Of a stretch of DNA of 13,674 nt, positions 1 to 7,966 are shown piece after piece. Origin of the DNA: Prevotellaceae bacterium (GTDB lineage: Bacteria > Bacteroidota > Bacteroidia > Bacteroidales > Bacteroidaceae). Numbering within the stretch: the first letter of the stretch is position 1; each line of letters begins with the position of its first letter. The notes beneath the pieces were generated by a model. The model searched no databases and was not told the DNA's origin. It saw only the letters and a list, made by a program, of their open reading frames with translations. The position numbers and the translations under genes are program-made. The stretch covers positions 1-13,674 of the forward strand of contig CAJPLH010000034.1 in assembly GCA_905371275.1 (NCBI GenBank). The letters run 5' to 3'.

Positions 1-1032
1 AATCCCAAGAATGGACAACGCACACGCTTGAAGTTGCCTGTTACCATTGTAGAAGGTTTTACAATGTCGCAAACACGCAAACCACGCATTGCGTTTTTCG
101 GACAAACAGGAACAACCTCGCGAAATGGTTATTTGGCAGAACTCAACAATACAGCCCCTAACTGTAAACCTTTTGGTGAAGTATCTTTCCAAAAAGCCTT
201 TGGCAACCGTGCTGTTGCAAGTTGCACTCCTTGGAAATTCACAACTTCTCGCGGAGATGTTGTAGAAGGATTCTATCACCTTCCCAACAACTTTGATGCC
301 ACACGCAAGTATCCTATGATTGTTTACTATTATGGTGGTTGCATGCCCGTCACTCGCACTTTAGAATCGCACTATCCTCTCTCAGTATTCGCTAATATGG
401 GCTACGTGGTATTGGTCGTTGAGCCTTCTGGTAGCATCGGATTTGGAGAAGAGTTCGCAGCTCGTCACATCAACACGTGGGGAAAAATGTCGGCAGACGA
501 TATTATAGAAGGTACTAAGACTTTCTTGAAAGAACATCCCTATGTTGATGCCACAAAAGTGGGTTGTATGGGAGCGAGTTATGGTGGTTTTATGACAGAA
601 CATCTGCAAACCCGCACCAACATCTTTGCAGCAGCCATCAGTCACGCAGGTATCTCTAACATTGCTTCCTATTGGGGCGGTGGATACTGGGGACACACCT
701 ATGGTGAAACAGCGCAATATGGTTCTTATCCTTGGAACAATCCTGATCTTTACACCAAACAATCGGCTTTGTTTAATGCAGACAAGATCCACACTCCCCT
801 ATTGCTGCTCCACGGAACAGCCGATACCAATGTGCCGACTAATGAAAGTCAGCAACTTTTCACGGCACTTCGTATATTGGGACGCCCTGTGAGTTACATC
901 CAAATCAAAGATGCCAACCACTTTGTCACAGATTACAAGACACGTAATGAATGGCAAGATGCAATTATGGCTTGGTTTGAAAAATATCTCCAAGGCAACG
1001 ATGCTTGGTGGAAGCATCTAGGATTTGAATAA
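1..1032 (+). CDS. S9 family (prolyl oligopeptidase-type) serine peptidase, C-terminal part
   Basis: Frame is open from the first base, so the gene starts upstream of the window; a TTG at 28 is only an internal Leu codon. The 343 visible codons cover the C-terminal alpha/beta-hydrolase domain of a family S9 peptidase (DPP IV / prolyl oligopeptidase type), which cleaves peptides, often after Pro or Ala; the missing N-terminal part would be the beta-propeller. The catalytic triad is visible: nucleophile Ser in GASYGGF (codon 577-579), Asp in HGTADTNVP (823-825), and His in DANHFV (919-921). The oxyanion-region Tyr motif YYYGG lies around bases 325-342. The C-terminus ends in a Trp-rich tail (DAWWKHLGFE). 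Bacteroidota S9 peptidases are usually exported, but the signal sequence lies outside the window. Exact subfamily (DPP IV, prolyl tripeptidyl peptidase or other) cannot be decided from this half. Confidence 0.93.
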   Translation, partial: NPKNGQRTRLKLPVTIVEGFTMSQTRKPRIAFFGQTGTTSRNGYLAELNNTAPNCKPFGEVSFQKAFGNRAVASCTPWKFTTSRGDVVEGFYHLPNNFDATRKYPMIVYYYGGCMPVTRTLESHYPLSVFANMGYVVLVVEPSGSIGFGEEFAARHINTWGKMSADDIIEGTKTFLKEHPYVDATKVGCMGASYGGFMTEHLQTRTNIFAAAISHAGISNIASYWGGGYWGHTYGETAQYGSYPWNNPDLYTKQSALFNADKIHTPLLLLHGTADTNVPTNESQQLFTALRILGRPVSYIQIKDANHFVTDYKTRNEWQDAIMAWFEKYLQGNDAWWKHLGFE

Positions 1033-1121
1033 CCCATTGTAGCAGACTTTTCTTCCACAAAACGCACTAGCGGTCTGCATCGTAACAACAAAAACGCACA
1101 ACAGTAGTTGTAGAAAATGAT

Positions 1122-1150
1122 AAGCGAGGCTAAAAAGCCTCGCTTTTCGT
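1122..1150 (+). terminator. Intrinsic terminator after the S9 peptidase gene
   Basis: A perfect 10-bp stem, AAGCGAGGCT (1122-1131) with AGCCTCGCTT (1136-1145), encloses an AAAA loop and is followed by a T-rich stretch (TTCGTTTTG). This ends the peptidase transcript. The T-rich tail runs directly into the -33 element of the next promoter, so the two signals are packed together. Confidence 0.9.
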
Positions 1151-1181
1151 TTTGTATATTCCTAGAATTTATGTACCTTTG
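1151..1181 (+). promoter_or_regulatory. Bacteroidota-type promoter for the DUF4348-like lipoprotein gene
   Basis: TTTG at 1151-1154 and TACCTTTG (TAnnTTTG) at 1174-1181 are separated by 19 bases, matching the -33/-7 promoter used by the primary sigma factor of Bacteroidota. Transcription would start near 1188, leaving a leader of about 15 bases before the ATG at 1203. Confidence 0.82.
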
Positions 1182-1202
1182 TCACGATATATCACAAAAA
1201 AT

Positions 1203-2048
1203 ATGAAGCTTCACACGCTCTTCTTCATAGCAACAGGCACAGTCCTCCTTATGGGAGGTTGTAAACATCGTAATGATGTCCCAACAGAGGCCGTTCCTAC
1301 TGTTGATTCAAGCCAAACAGACACAACAGCGACTGCTTCCGATTCTATATTGGAAGCACAAGACACCATTGCTCCTCCTAAAAAGGCCGACGAATTCTTT
1401 GATGATTTTGCTTTTGCCTTTATGAAAAACCGGAGATTCCAACGTTCGCGCATTAGTTTCCCACTGCCCTACACCATTGATGGACAAACAAAACACATTG
1501 CCCGCAATGCTTGGAAGTTTGATAGAATGTATGCTGCACACGAAGTCTACACACTTATTTTTGATAGCCACAAAGGAGCAAAGATGGCGAAAGACACGAC
1601 TGTGAAAAAGGTGGTTGTCGAAGAGCTTAACCTGGAACATCAGCGTGTGAAGAGCTACCACTTTGAACGCAAATCCGGAGAATGGCGACTTGTTGCGCTC
1701 AACGACCAATCAATGGAGGAAAGTGTCAATAGCGATTTCTATCAATTCTATCACCGTTTCGCCACTGACGATAATTTTCAAAGTACACACGTAGCTGAAT
1801 CATTGAAATTCTCCACCTACGACGAGGATAATTTCCAAAGAATCAAAGGAACTATTTCAGCGGCACAATGGAAAGATTTTGCTCCTGAACTACCACGGAC
1901 GCAACTCACCAACATTCTCTACGGACAAACCTACAAGAATTCGAAACTTCGCATACTTTCCATTTCTTCTCTCTCGGGGGGTATGACAAGCACATTGACT
2001 TTTAAAAAGAAAAATGGCGAATGGATTCTTACGCAATTAGATAATTAA
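1203..2048 (+). CDS. DUF4348-like lipoprotein with two internal repeats
   Basis: 281-residue protein of unknown function. The ATG at 1203 is chosen over an upstream TTG (1152) because it lies just after the promoter and opens a lipoprotein signal peptide: hydrophobic residues 5-17 and a lipobox ending LMGGC with Cys20 as the lipidation site. Residues 21-62 are a Ser/Thr/Asp-rich linker, so the folded part would be tethered to the envelope. The folded part resembles DUF4348 lipoproteins of Bacteroidales (DEFFDDFAFAF at 63-73, FPLPY at 86-90); this family call is from memory of the pattern. Residues 64-168 and 178-281 look like two copies of one unit: each starts with an aromatic-rich helix, has an alanine/glutamine-Trp-Lys in the middle (W104, W223) and closes with K-x-GEW (159-161 and 272-274). 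It appears to be a single-gene transcription unit or the head of one that includes murB. Confidence 0.85.
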   Translation: MKLHTLFFIATGTVLLMGGCKHRNDVPTEAVPTVDSSQTDTTATASDSILEAQDTIAPPKKADEFFDDFAFAFMKNRRFQRSRISFPLPYTIDGQTKHIARNAWKFDRMYAAHEVYTLIFDSHKGAKMAKDTTVKKVVVEELNLEHQRVKSYHFERKSGEWRLVALNDQSMEESVNSDFYQFYHRFATDDNFQSTHVAESLKFSTYDEDNFQRIKGTISAAQWKDFAPELPRTQLTNILYGQTYKNSKLRILSISSLSGGMTSTLTFKKKNGEWILTQLDN

Positions 2049-2119
2049 CGCGTAGACTTCTAGTAAAATTTACCAACGTCCTTTCGTTCTTTCATCTCCA
2101 ACCACTTTCTCTTTGAGAT

Positions 2120-3124
2120 ATGGCTTATTTGCTCACCGCTCACAACACTTTTGGCATAGCTGCTACTTGTGATGCTTTTCTAGAATATACTTCTGTAGAA
2201 GAACTACGCACCGCCCTTTCCCAAATAGGCGAGCAACATTGGTTGCACATTGGGGCAGGTAGCAATCTTCTGTTTGTTCAGCCACACTTTGAAGGTGTTA
2301 TCTTACATAGTGGTATTAAAGGTTGGGAGAAGATAGAAGAAACGGATACCACCGTGGACATAAGAGTGGGCGCAGGCGAAGAAATGGACGATTTCATCGC
2401 TCTGATGATTGCACACCACTATTATGGTTTGGAAAATCTCTCCCATATTCCTGGAGAAGTGGGGGCTTCTGCAGTGCAAAATGTGGGGGCATATGGCGTA
2501 GAAGCTGGAGATTTGATTGTTGCAGTGGAAGCATTGGAAGTGGCCACGCAACAAATGGTCACGTTGCTCCACGATGATTGTCATTATGCCTATCGTTTCA
2601 GCGAATTCAAAAGCGAATGGCGAGGGAAATATATCATTACACACGTCACTTTCCGCCTTAAGAAGAACTTTACTCCAATACTTTCTCACAAATCAGTGCC
2701 ACAGCGTTTGGAAGAAATGGGGATAACAGTTGAGGCTGCTCAAGCAAAAGATTTGCGCCAAGCCATTATCGACATTAGAAGTGCAAAACTTCCCGACCCC
2801 AAAGTCATTGGTAGCGCGGGTTCTTTCTTTATGAATCCTATTGTTTCTTCTGAAGTGGCTGCACGTTTATTGGAACTTTATCCTGCTATGCCCCATTATG
2901 CAATGACCAATGGCGTGAAAATACCCGCAGGGTGGCTCATAGAACAAGCCGGTTGGAAAGGGAAAACGCTGGGTAACGTAGGTGTTCACCCTCAACAAGC
3001 CCTTGTTTTAATCAACAAAGGCGGTGCCACAGGCAAAGAAGTGGCAGATTTGTCACAACGCATCCAACAAGACGTGCAGCAAAAGTTCGGAATTATGTTG
3101 CATCCCGAGGTGTTGTTCCTCTAA
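2120..3124 (+). CDS. murB: UDP-N-acetylenolpyruvoylglucosamine reductase MurB
   Basis: Cytoplasmic FAD enzyme that uses NADPH to reduce UDP-GlcNAc-enolpyruvate to UDP-MurNAc, the second committed step of peptidoglycan synthesis. 334 residues, close to the E. coli enzyme (342), and type I because it carries the extra loop and the YRFSEFKSEW segment. Visible motifs: FAD-binding GAGSNLLF (45-52), PGEVGASAVQNVGAYGVE (111-128), Arg159 in YRFS, the proton-donor Ser235 in GSAGSFFMNP, and Glu330 near the C-terminus in LHPEV; these correspond to Arg159, Ser229 and Glu325 of E. coli MurB. The ATG at 2120 has no clear Shine-Dalgarno, which is normal in this phylum. It lies 71 bases after the lipoprotein gene; no promoter of the TAnnTTTG type is visible in between, so co-transcription is possible. 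Confidence 0.97.
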   Translation: MAYLLTAHNTFGIAATCDAFLEYTSVEELRTALSQIGEQHWLHIGAGSNLLFVQPHFEGVILHSGIKGWEKIEETDTTVDIRVGAGEEMDDFIALMIAHHYYGLENLSHIPGEVGASAVQNVGAYGVEAGDLIVAVEALEVATQQMVTLLHDDCHYAYRFSEFKSEWRGKYIITHVTFRLKKNFTPILSHKSVPQRLEEMGITVEAAQAKDLRQAIIDIRSAKLPDPKVIGSAGSFFMNPIVSSEVAARLLELYPAMPHYAMTNGVKIPAGWLIEQAGWKGKTLGNVGVHPQQALVLINKGGATGKEVADLSQRIQQDVQQKFGIMLHPEVLFL

Positions 3125-3187
3125 GTCCGACGCTGCCTTAGGCAAATGCTCAAACAATTGTTGTAAACACAGATACACACAAAAACT

Positions 3188-3943
3188 ATGATGAAATTTA
3201 TCTCTTGGAATGTCAATGGTCTCCGCGCTTGTCGCGAAAAAGGTGTTGAAGAACGCTTTGGATAACTAGACGCAGACTGCTTCTGCCTGCAAGAAACCAA
3301 ACTTCAAGAAGGCCAAATAGACATTTCTTTTGGCGGCTACGAAAGTTATTGGAATTATGCCGAAAAGAAAGGCTATTTTGGCACTTGCATTTTCACGCGC
3401 ATCAAACCTCTTAGCGTTCGCTATGGATTGGGCATCGACGAACACGATCACGAAGGTCGCGTTATCACTTTAGAATTTGAACATCTCTATCTTGTCACTG
3501 TCTACACCCCAAATTCGCAAGATGGTTTGCGTCGTTTAGACTACAGAATGACGTGGGATGACGCTTTCCGCGCCTATGTTCAACAACTTGATGAGCATAA
3601 ACCAGTGGTTATTTGCGGTGACTTGAACGTGGCGCACCAAGAAATCGACCTCAAAAATCCTAAGTCAAATCGCAAGAATGCAGGATTTACGGACGAAGAG
3701 CGCAACCAATTCACGAATCTTTTGGCGGCAGGCTTCACCGATACCTATCGTTTCTTTAACCCTGACCTCACCGACAGTTATTCGTGGTGGAGTTATCGCT
3801 TCAAAGCGCGGGAGAAGAACGCAGGATGGCGCATCGACTACTTTGTTACATCGCAGCGCCTCAACGATAAGTTAGTGTCGGCTGATATTCATCAAGAAAT
3901 TTTCGGCAGCGACCATTGCCCCGTTGAACTAGTCATCGAATAA
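3188..3943 (+). pseudogene. xth: Exodeoxyribonuclease III (Xth/ExoA) frame with an in-frame stop
   Basis: Exonuclease III-family AP endonuclease of base-excision repair: removes 3' blocks and nicks abasic sites using a divalent metal. Starting at ATG 3188 (or the adjacent ATG 3191, giving the usual MKFISWNVNGLRA start), the frame reads 25 codons, meets TAA at 3263-3265, then continues without a shift for 226 codons to the normal stop. Family motifs lie on both sides of the stop: WNVNGLR before it; LQETKLQEGQ (metal-binding Glu at position 36 of the frame), VYTPNSQ, GDLNVAH, WWSYR, WRIDYF and the catalytic SDHCP after it. Full length (251 codons) is normal for the family. A single base change from CAA or GAA would restore it. 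The only in-frame start after the stop and before the conserved core (TTG 3428) would lose both the first Asn and the metal Glu, so a re-initiated product should be inactive. Either a recent nonsense mutation or a sequencing/assembly error. Confidence 0.88.
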
Positions 3944-4008
3944 CATCGCTTAAAACATCTGATTATAAGCAATATCTATCATCAAAACCTAAAACTCTCT
4001 CCTATAAT

Positions 4009-5790
4009 ATGAAACAGTTTTGGCTTAATGTGCTTGCCACCTTCGTTGGTATTATGGCTGTGGGCGCATTTTCTTGCATAATGTTCTTTGTGATGTTGAT
4101 AGCTGTCTTAGCCTCTGGCGAAGACACCCCAACAGTGAGTGATAACTCTGTATTGAAAATTTCACTGAGTGGTAGCATTACAGACCAAGCCCCTGCTGAC
4201 AACCCAATTGCAAGTATCTTCGGAAGCAATGGTGCGACAGAGGCACAAGGCCTTGATGTGCTTATCAGCGCTATCCAAGTAGCCAAAGACAATAATAACA
4301 TTAAAGGTATTTATATTGAGGGAGGTGCTTTGCAATCAGACTACGCAACCAACGAAGAATTGCGTCGCGCTCTGCTGGACTTCAAGAAAAGCAAGAAATG
4401 GATCATTGCTTATGCAGATAGTTACACGCAAGGAGCTTATTACATAGCTTCTGTTGCAGACAAAGTGTTCCTCAATCCTAGCGGCTTACTCGATTGGCAC
4501 GGCATTGCTCACCAAAGCACTTTCTACACTGGCCTTATGGAGAAACTAGGTGTCAAAGCTCAAGTCTTCAAAGTTGGTACATTTAAAAGTGCTGTTGAAC
4601 CTTTCACCTTGAAACAAATGAGTGAAGCCAACCGCCTACAGATGTCAGTGCTTATTGGTGGCTTGTGGAAGGACATTTGCACCTCTGTTGGAGCTTCTCG
4701 CAACATTTCGTCTGATAGTCTCAACGCTTATGCAGACAGATATTTGGCACTGGCCGATGCTCAAGACTATAAGAAACTAAAAATGGTCGATGAACTCACC
4801 TACATTGACCAAGTACGCGAACAACTACACCAACGCGCTGGCGAAGACTTCAGTATGGTAGACCCCAGCACTCTCGCTGCTTTGGAGCAACCACAAGGTG
4901 CTGAAAATATTGCAGTATATTATGCAAGCGGAAACATCGTTGACGTTGCAGGAACTGGCGCACTTATGGGAGGAGATGACGAAATTGTTGGCGACAAAGT
5001 TGTGAGCGATTTGGATGCTCTTACCAAAAACGACGATATCAAAGCCGTGGTGCTTCGCATCAACTCAGGCGGTGGCTCAGCATATGCTAGTGAACAAATG
5101 TGGCGTGCCATACAATTACTCAAACAAAAGAAACCAGTTGTCATTTCTATGGGAGGAGTAGCGGCTTCTGGTGGCTATTATATGGCCTGCGGAGCCAATC
5201 GCATCTTTGCAGACCCCACCACCATCACAGGTTCTATTGGTATCTTTGCTATGATTCCCGAAGCGAGTGGATTCCTCACCCAAAAACTCGGTTTGAACTT
5301 CGATGTCGTTAAGACAAATCGCGCTTCCGACTTCGGAGCACGCGGATTGAAAATTGACGAAATGGGAGGAGCTGCGTTGCAAAAGCACGTAAATCACGGT
5401 TATACGCTCTTCTTAAAACGCGTGGCTGATGGTAGAACCGCTGCTGGTCACAAGATGACCGCAGCCGATGTGGACAAAATTGGTCAAGGTCGCGTTTGGA
5501 CAGGGAGAAAAGCCCTTGAAATCGGTTTGGTAGACCAGTTGGGTAATCTCAACGAAGCCGTTTCCTATGCCGCCAAACTTGCAAAAGTTCAAGATTATGG
5601 TGTAGCGTCATATCCTGCAGCGGCTAGTTGGTTTGATCGCTTCAAATCAGACGTAAATAGTGACAACTATATGGAACGCCAACTTCGTACAACGCTAGGA
5701 GAATACTACGAACCTTTGCAAATGCTTCGCCAAGTTGAGCAACACAATTATATGCAAGCACGCATACCTTTTGCGATTCATTTCAAATAA
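4009..5790 (+). CDS. sppA: Signal peptide peptidase SppA, 67-kDa type
   Basis: Inner-membrane serine protease (family S49) that degrades signal peptides left after secretion and other small membrane peptides. 593 residues, near the 618 of E. coli SppA, with the two tandem S49 domains of the long form. An N-terminal membrane segment spans about residues 8-35. The Ser/Lys dyad is visible: Lys193 in VGTFKSAVEPF (N-terminal domain; Lys209 in E. coli) and Ser387 in GGVAASGGYYMA (C-terminal domain; Ser409 in E. coli). The oxyanion-side motif LRINSGGGSAYASE is at 349-362, and TGSIGIF at 407-413. ATG at 4009 follows the broken ExoIII frame by 65 bases. It is the first gene of an sppA-lpxK-PNP cluster with all members on the same strand; that arrangement is common in Bacteroidales (from memory). 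Confidence 0.96.
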   Translation: MKQFWLNVLATFVGIMAVGAFSCIMFFVMLIAVLASGEDTPTVSDNSVLKISLSGSITDQAPADNPIASIFGSNGATEAQGLDVLISAIQVAKDNNNIKGIYIEGGALQSDYATNEELRRALLDFKKSKKWIIAYADSYTQGAYYIASVADKVFLNPSGLLDWHGIAHQSTFYTGLMEKLGVKAQVFKVGTFKSAVEPFTLKQMSEANRLQMSVLIGGLWKDICTSVGASRNISSDSLNAYADRYLALADAQDYKKLKMVDELTYIDQVREQLHQRAGEDFSMVDPSTLAALEQPQGAENIAVYYASGNIVDVAGTGALMGGDDEIVGDKVVSDLDALTKNDDIKAVVLRINSGGGSAYASEQMWRAIQLLKQKKPVVISMGGVAASGGYYMACGANRIFADPTTITGSIGIFAMIPEASGFLTQKLGLNFDVVKTNRASDFGARGLKIDEMGGAALQKHVNHGYTLFLKRVADGRTAAGHKMTAADVDKIGQGRVWTGRKALEIGLVDQLGNLNEAVSYAAKLAKVQDYGVASYPAAASWFDRFKSDVNSDNYMERQLRTTLGEYYEPLQMLRQVEQHNYMQARIPFAIHFK

Positions 5791-5881
5791 ACAGCCCTAA
5801 AACCGCTTGTACCTTCTCATTTCTTTGAGCATCATTCCCAAGCGTCACCTTTTTCTGCTGTTATAAATAGTATCCCACAGT

Positions 5882-6952
5882 ATGTCTTCCCATTTTCTCC
5901 ACCATCTCCTACGAGGGATTTTACTTCCTTTTTCGTGGTGCTACGATGGAGTGACGCGTTTGCGCAACAGGGCTTTTGACAACGGCCTTCTTCCTACGCG
6001 GCGATTCGACATTCCTATTATTGGTGTGGGCAATCTCGCAGTAGGCGGAACAGGAAAGACTCCTCACACACAGTGGATTGTAGAACAGTTGCTACAAATG
6101 AACTACCGAGTGGCTGTTTTGTCTAGAGGTTATGGCCGAAAAACAAAAGGTTTCCGCCACATTACAGCTTCGAGTTCTGCAGACGAAGTGGGAGATGAGC
6201 CTCTACAACTATTTCGGCACTTTGCGCAACACAATTATATAGGAGTAGTCTGCGAGAAACGCGTCGTTGGCATTGAAAAACTGTTGACGTTTCCTGCTCC
6301 ACCAGATGTGATTGTGTTAGACGATGCCTTTCAACATCGCTATGTATCGCCAGGATTGAATATCTTACTCACTGATTTCTCGCGCACTTACGACAAAGAC
6401 ACTCTGCTTCCTGCGGGACGCTTGCGAGAAAATCTCAGCGGTGCAGTGCGCGCAGATGTTGTAGTGGTCACCAAATGCCCTGCACAGCTTTCTTCTTCAC
6501 AACAAAAAGAAAAAGACACTGCGCTCCGGCAAGCACATCCTCTGCATCCTTCACGAGAGGAGTTGCCGATATTTTTCACTGCTGTCGGTTATCCAGCTCT
6601 CCCAAAGGTAGACAACGCACTTCTCATCACAGGAATTGCCAGGCCAGAGCCATTAGTAAGCCATTTGCAAGCGCAAGGCATCCGAATAAAGCACCTTGCT
6701 TTTGCAGACCATCATCACTTTTCAGCTGCAGATAAGGCGCGCATCCTCGAAGAAGCCACTCACTACTCCACTCTTTTCACCACCGAAAAAGACGCAGTAC
6801 GCTTGGAACAACTCAATCTTCCTGCAAGCGTACAACAAAAGATACAACCTATTCCCATAACCGTGCAAGTGCTCTTCGACCAAACGGAGACTCTTCGAAA
6901 GATTATACAGTGTTATGTTAGCTCAAATACAAGAAACAGCACAGTGGATTAA
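5882..6952 (+). CDS. lpxK: Tetraacyldisaccharide 4'-kinase LpxK
   Basis: Membrane-associated kinase that phosphorylates the 4' position of the tetraacyldisaccharide 1-phosphate to make lipid IVA, the sixth step of lipid A synthesis. 356 residues, slightly longer than E. coli LpxK (328). An N-terminal hydrophobic/amphipathic helix (about residues 8-20) fits membrane association. Walker A GVGNLAVGGTGKTP is at 48-61; further family motifs are SRGYGR (81-86), DEVGDEP (101-107, containing the likely catalytic Asp), LDDAFQHR (146-153), PAGRLRE (177-183), VVTKC (195-199) and a His-rich DHHHFS segment near residue 276. It starts 91 bases after sppA without a recognisable promoter between them, and its last 38 bases overlap the PNP gene in another frame, pointing to one transcript. 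Its presence shows a Gram-negative outer membrane with lipid A. Confidence 0.96.
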   Translation: MSSHFLHHLLRGILLPFSWCYDGVTRLRNRAFDNGLLPTRRFDIPIIGVGNLAVGGTGKTPHTQWIVEQLLQMNYRVAVLSRGYGRKTKGFRHITASSSADEVGDEPLQLFRHFAQHNYIGVVCEKRVVGIEKLLTFPAPPDVIVLDDAFQHRYVSPGLNILLTDFSRTYDKDTLLPAGRLRENLSGAVRADVVVVTKCPAQLSSSQQKEKDTALRQAHPLHPSREELPIFFTAVGYPALPKVDNALLITGIARPEPLVSHLQAQGIRIKHLAFADHHHFSAADKARILEEATHYSTLFTTEKDAVRLEQLNLPASVQQKIQPIPITVQVLFDQTETLRKIIQCYVSSNTRNSTVD

Positions 6953-7727
6953 GAACCACACCTCACTTCGTCCCACCACTGCCATCGTTTTAGGCACAGG
7001 ACTTGGACGATTGGCCGAAGAAATAGAAGTGATAGAAAGATTTCCCTACGCAGAAATCCCCAATTTCCCCATCTCCACCGTGGAGGGACATTCTGGATGT
7101 CTCATCTTTGGCCGCTTGGGCGACAAAGAAGTATTGGCAATGCAAGGACGTTTCCATTACTATGAAGGATACGATATGAAACAAGTCACCTTCCCCATCC
7201 GTGTAATGCACGAACTTGGCATAAAAACACTCTTCGTTTCCAATGCCTCTGGAGGTGTAAATCCAGATTTCGCCATTGGCGACCTGATGTTTATCACAGA
7301 CCACATCAATTTCTTCCCCGAGCATCCTCTTCGCGGTAAGAATTTTCCCACAGGTCCTCGCTTTCCAGACATGAGCACAGCCTATAGTCCCGAACTTCTT
7401 GAGTTGGCTCGTACCATAGCTCAAGAAAAAGGCATTCACTACGTTGAAGGAGTCTACGTTGGCACGCAAGGCCCCACATTCGAAACTCCTGCAGAATACA
7501 AGATGTACCATCGTTTGGGAGGAGATGCGGTAGGAATGTCCACCGTGCCCGAAGTCATTGTGGCGCACCACACAGGAATCCGCGTGTTTGGCATTTCCAT
7601 CATCACCGACCTTGGAGTAGAAGGAAAAATTGTAAAGGTGAGCCACGAAGAAGTTCAAAAGGCTGCGAACTCCGTTCAACCCATTATGGCTGATTTGATG
7701 CGCGAAATGATCAAGCGCAGCTGCTAA
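6915..7727 (+). CDS. punA: Purine nucleoside phosphorylase, trimeric (PNP-I/PunA) type
   Basis: Cytoplasmic salvage enzyme that splits purine (deoxy)ribonucleosides with phosphate into free base and (deoxy)ribose 1-phosphate. 270 residues, normal for the trimeric class. Visible pocket residues, with human PNP equivalents: phosphate loop GTGLG (27-31), His59 (His64), Arg79 and His81 in GRFHYYEG (Arg84, His86), Glu190 in GPTFET (Glu201), and Met208-Ser209 in AVGMSTVPEV (Met219-Ser220). The residue matching human Asn243, which reads the 6-oxo group of guanine and hypoxanthine, is Asp232 here (IITDLG instead of ITN); this may widen the base range. The start at ATG 6915 lies inside the end of lpxK (38-base overlap, different frame) and preserves a normal N-terminus for the family, so the overlap looks real. 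Translational coupling to lpxK is inferred. Confidence 0.94.
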   Translation: MLAQIQETAQWIKNHTSLRPTTAIVLGTGLGRLAEEIEVIERFPYAEIPNFPISTVEGHSGCLIFGRLGDKEVLAMQGRFHYYEGYDMKQVTFPIRVMHELGIKTLFVSNASGGVNPDFAIGDLMFITDHINFFPEHPLRGKNFPTGPRFPDMSTAYSPELLELARTIAQEKGIHYVEGVYVGTQGPTFETPAEYKMYHRLGGDAVGMSTVPEVIVAHHTGIRVFGISIITDLGVEGKIVKVSHEEVQKAANSVQPIMADLMREMIKRSC

Positions 7728-7756
7728 TCAGCTATCATCAACGCATTATTCATTAT

Positions 7757-7825
7757 AGCATTGCATCTTTTGCTCAAACTTTTCCCAAGTCACGCATAAG
7801 TTGCAATGCTTTTCTTTCTTCTCCT
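7757..7825 (+). terminator. Possible terminator after the PNP gene
   Basis: A perfect 9-bp inverted repeat, AGCATTGCA (7757-7765) with TGCAATGCT (7802-7810), is followed by a pyrimidine run TTTTCTTTCTTCTC. The 36-base interior holds a second small hairpin, ACTT (7778-7781) with AAGT (7787-7790). The position between the PNP stop and the TetR promoter suits a terminator, but the large loop and interrupted T-run make this a moderate call. The rest of 7728-7934 shows no gene. Confidence 0.5.
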
Positions 7826-7934
7826 CCCACGTTTTTCCCCTCACTTCAAGAGTTCTTTGGCCAATATCATTGCATCCATTGATCGCCATCGAGGAAAAAC
7901 ACGGCAAAAACTGCACACTTAGAGAAAAAATGCG

Positions 7935-7942
7935 TAACTTTG
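7935..7942 (+). promoter_or_regulatory. Bacteroidota -7 element before the TetR gene
   Basis: TAACTTTG matches TAnnTTTG exactly. No good TTTG is found 19-21 bases upstream, so the -33 part is weak, as would suit a regulated promoter. The start point would be near 7949, giving a leader of about 18 bases to the ATG at 7967. Confidence 0.65.
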
Positions 7943-7966
7943 CAGCAGAAACTCATTGTCCGCCCT

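Noticed and set aside
1042..1078. GCAGAC/GTCTGC inverted repeat (6 bp, 25-base loop) after the S9 peptidase
   Set aside because: The stem is short, the loop long and no T-run follows; the 10-bp hairpin at 1122-1145 is the clear terminator.
3263..3265. Reassigned or recoded TAA codon
   Set aside because: Other genes in the window, such as sppA, murB and lpxK, use TAA as a normal stop, and no recoding signal is evident around this one.
3428..3943. Shorter ExoIII product starting at TTG 3428
   Set aside because: It would lack the N-terminal Asn and the metal-binding Glu, so it is better read as the remainder of a split frame than as a functional gene.
6990..7679. 229-codon reading frame on the - strand
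   Set aside because: It lies wholly opposite the well-supported PNP gene, and its Cys/His-rich translation resembles no protein family; it is a shadow of codon use.
7911..7945. CTGCA and TGCAG arms flanking the TetR -7 element, as a possible operator
   Set aside because: Only 5 bases per arm, 25 bases apart; this is expected by chance.
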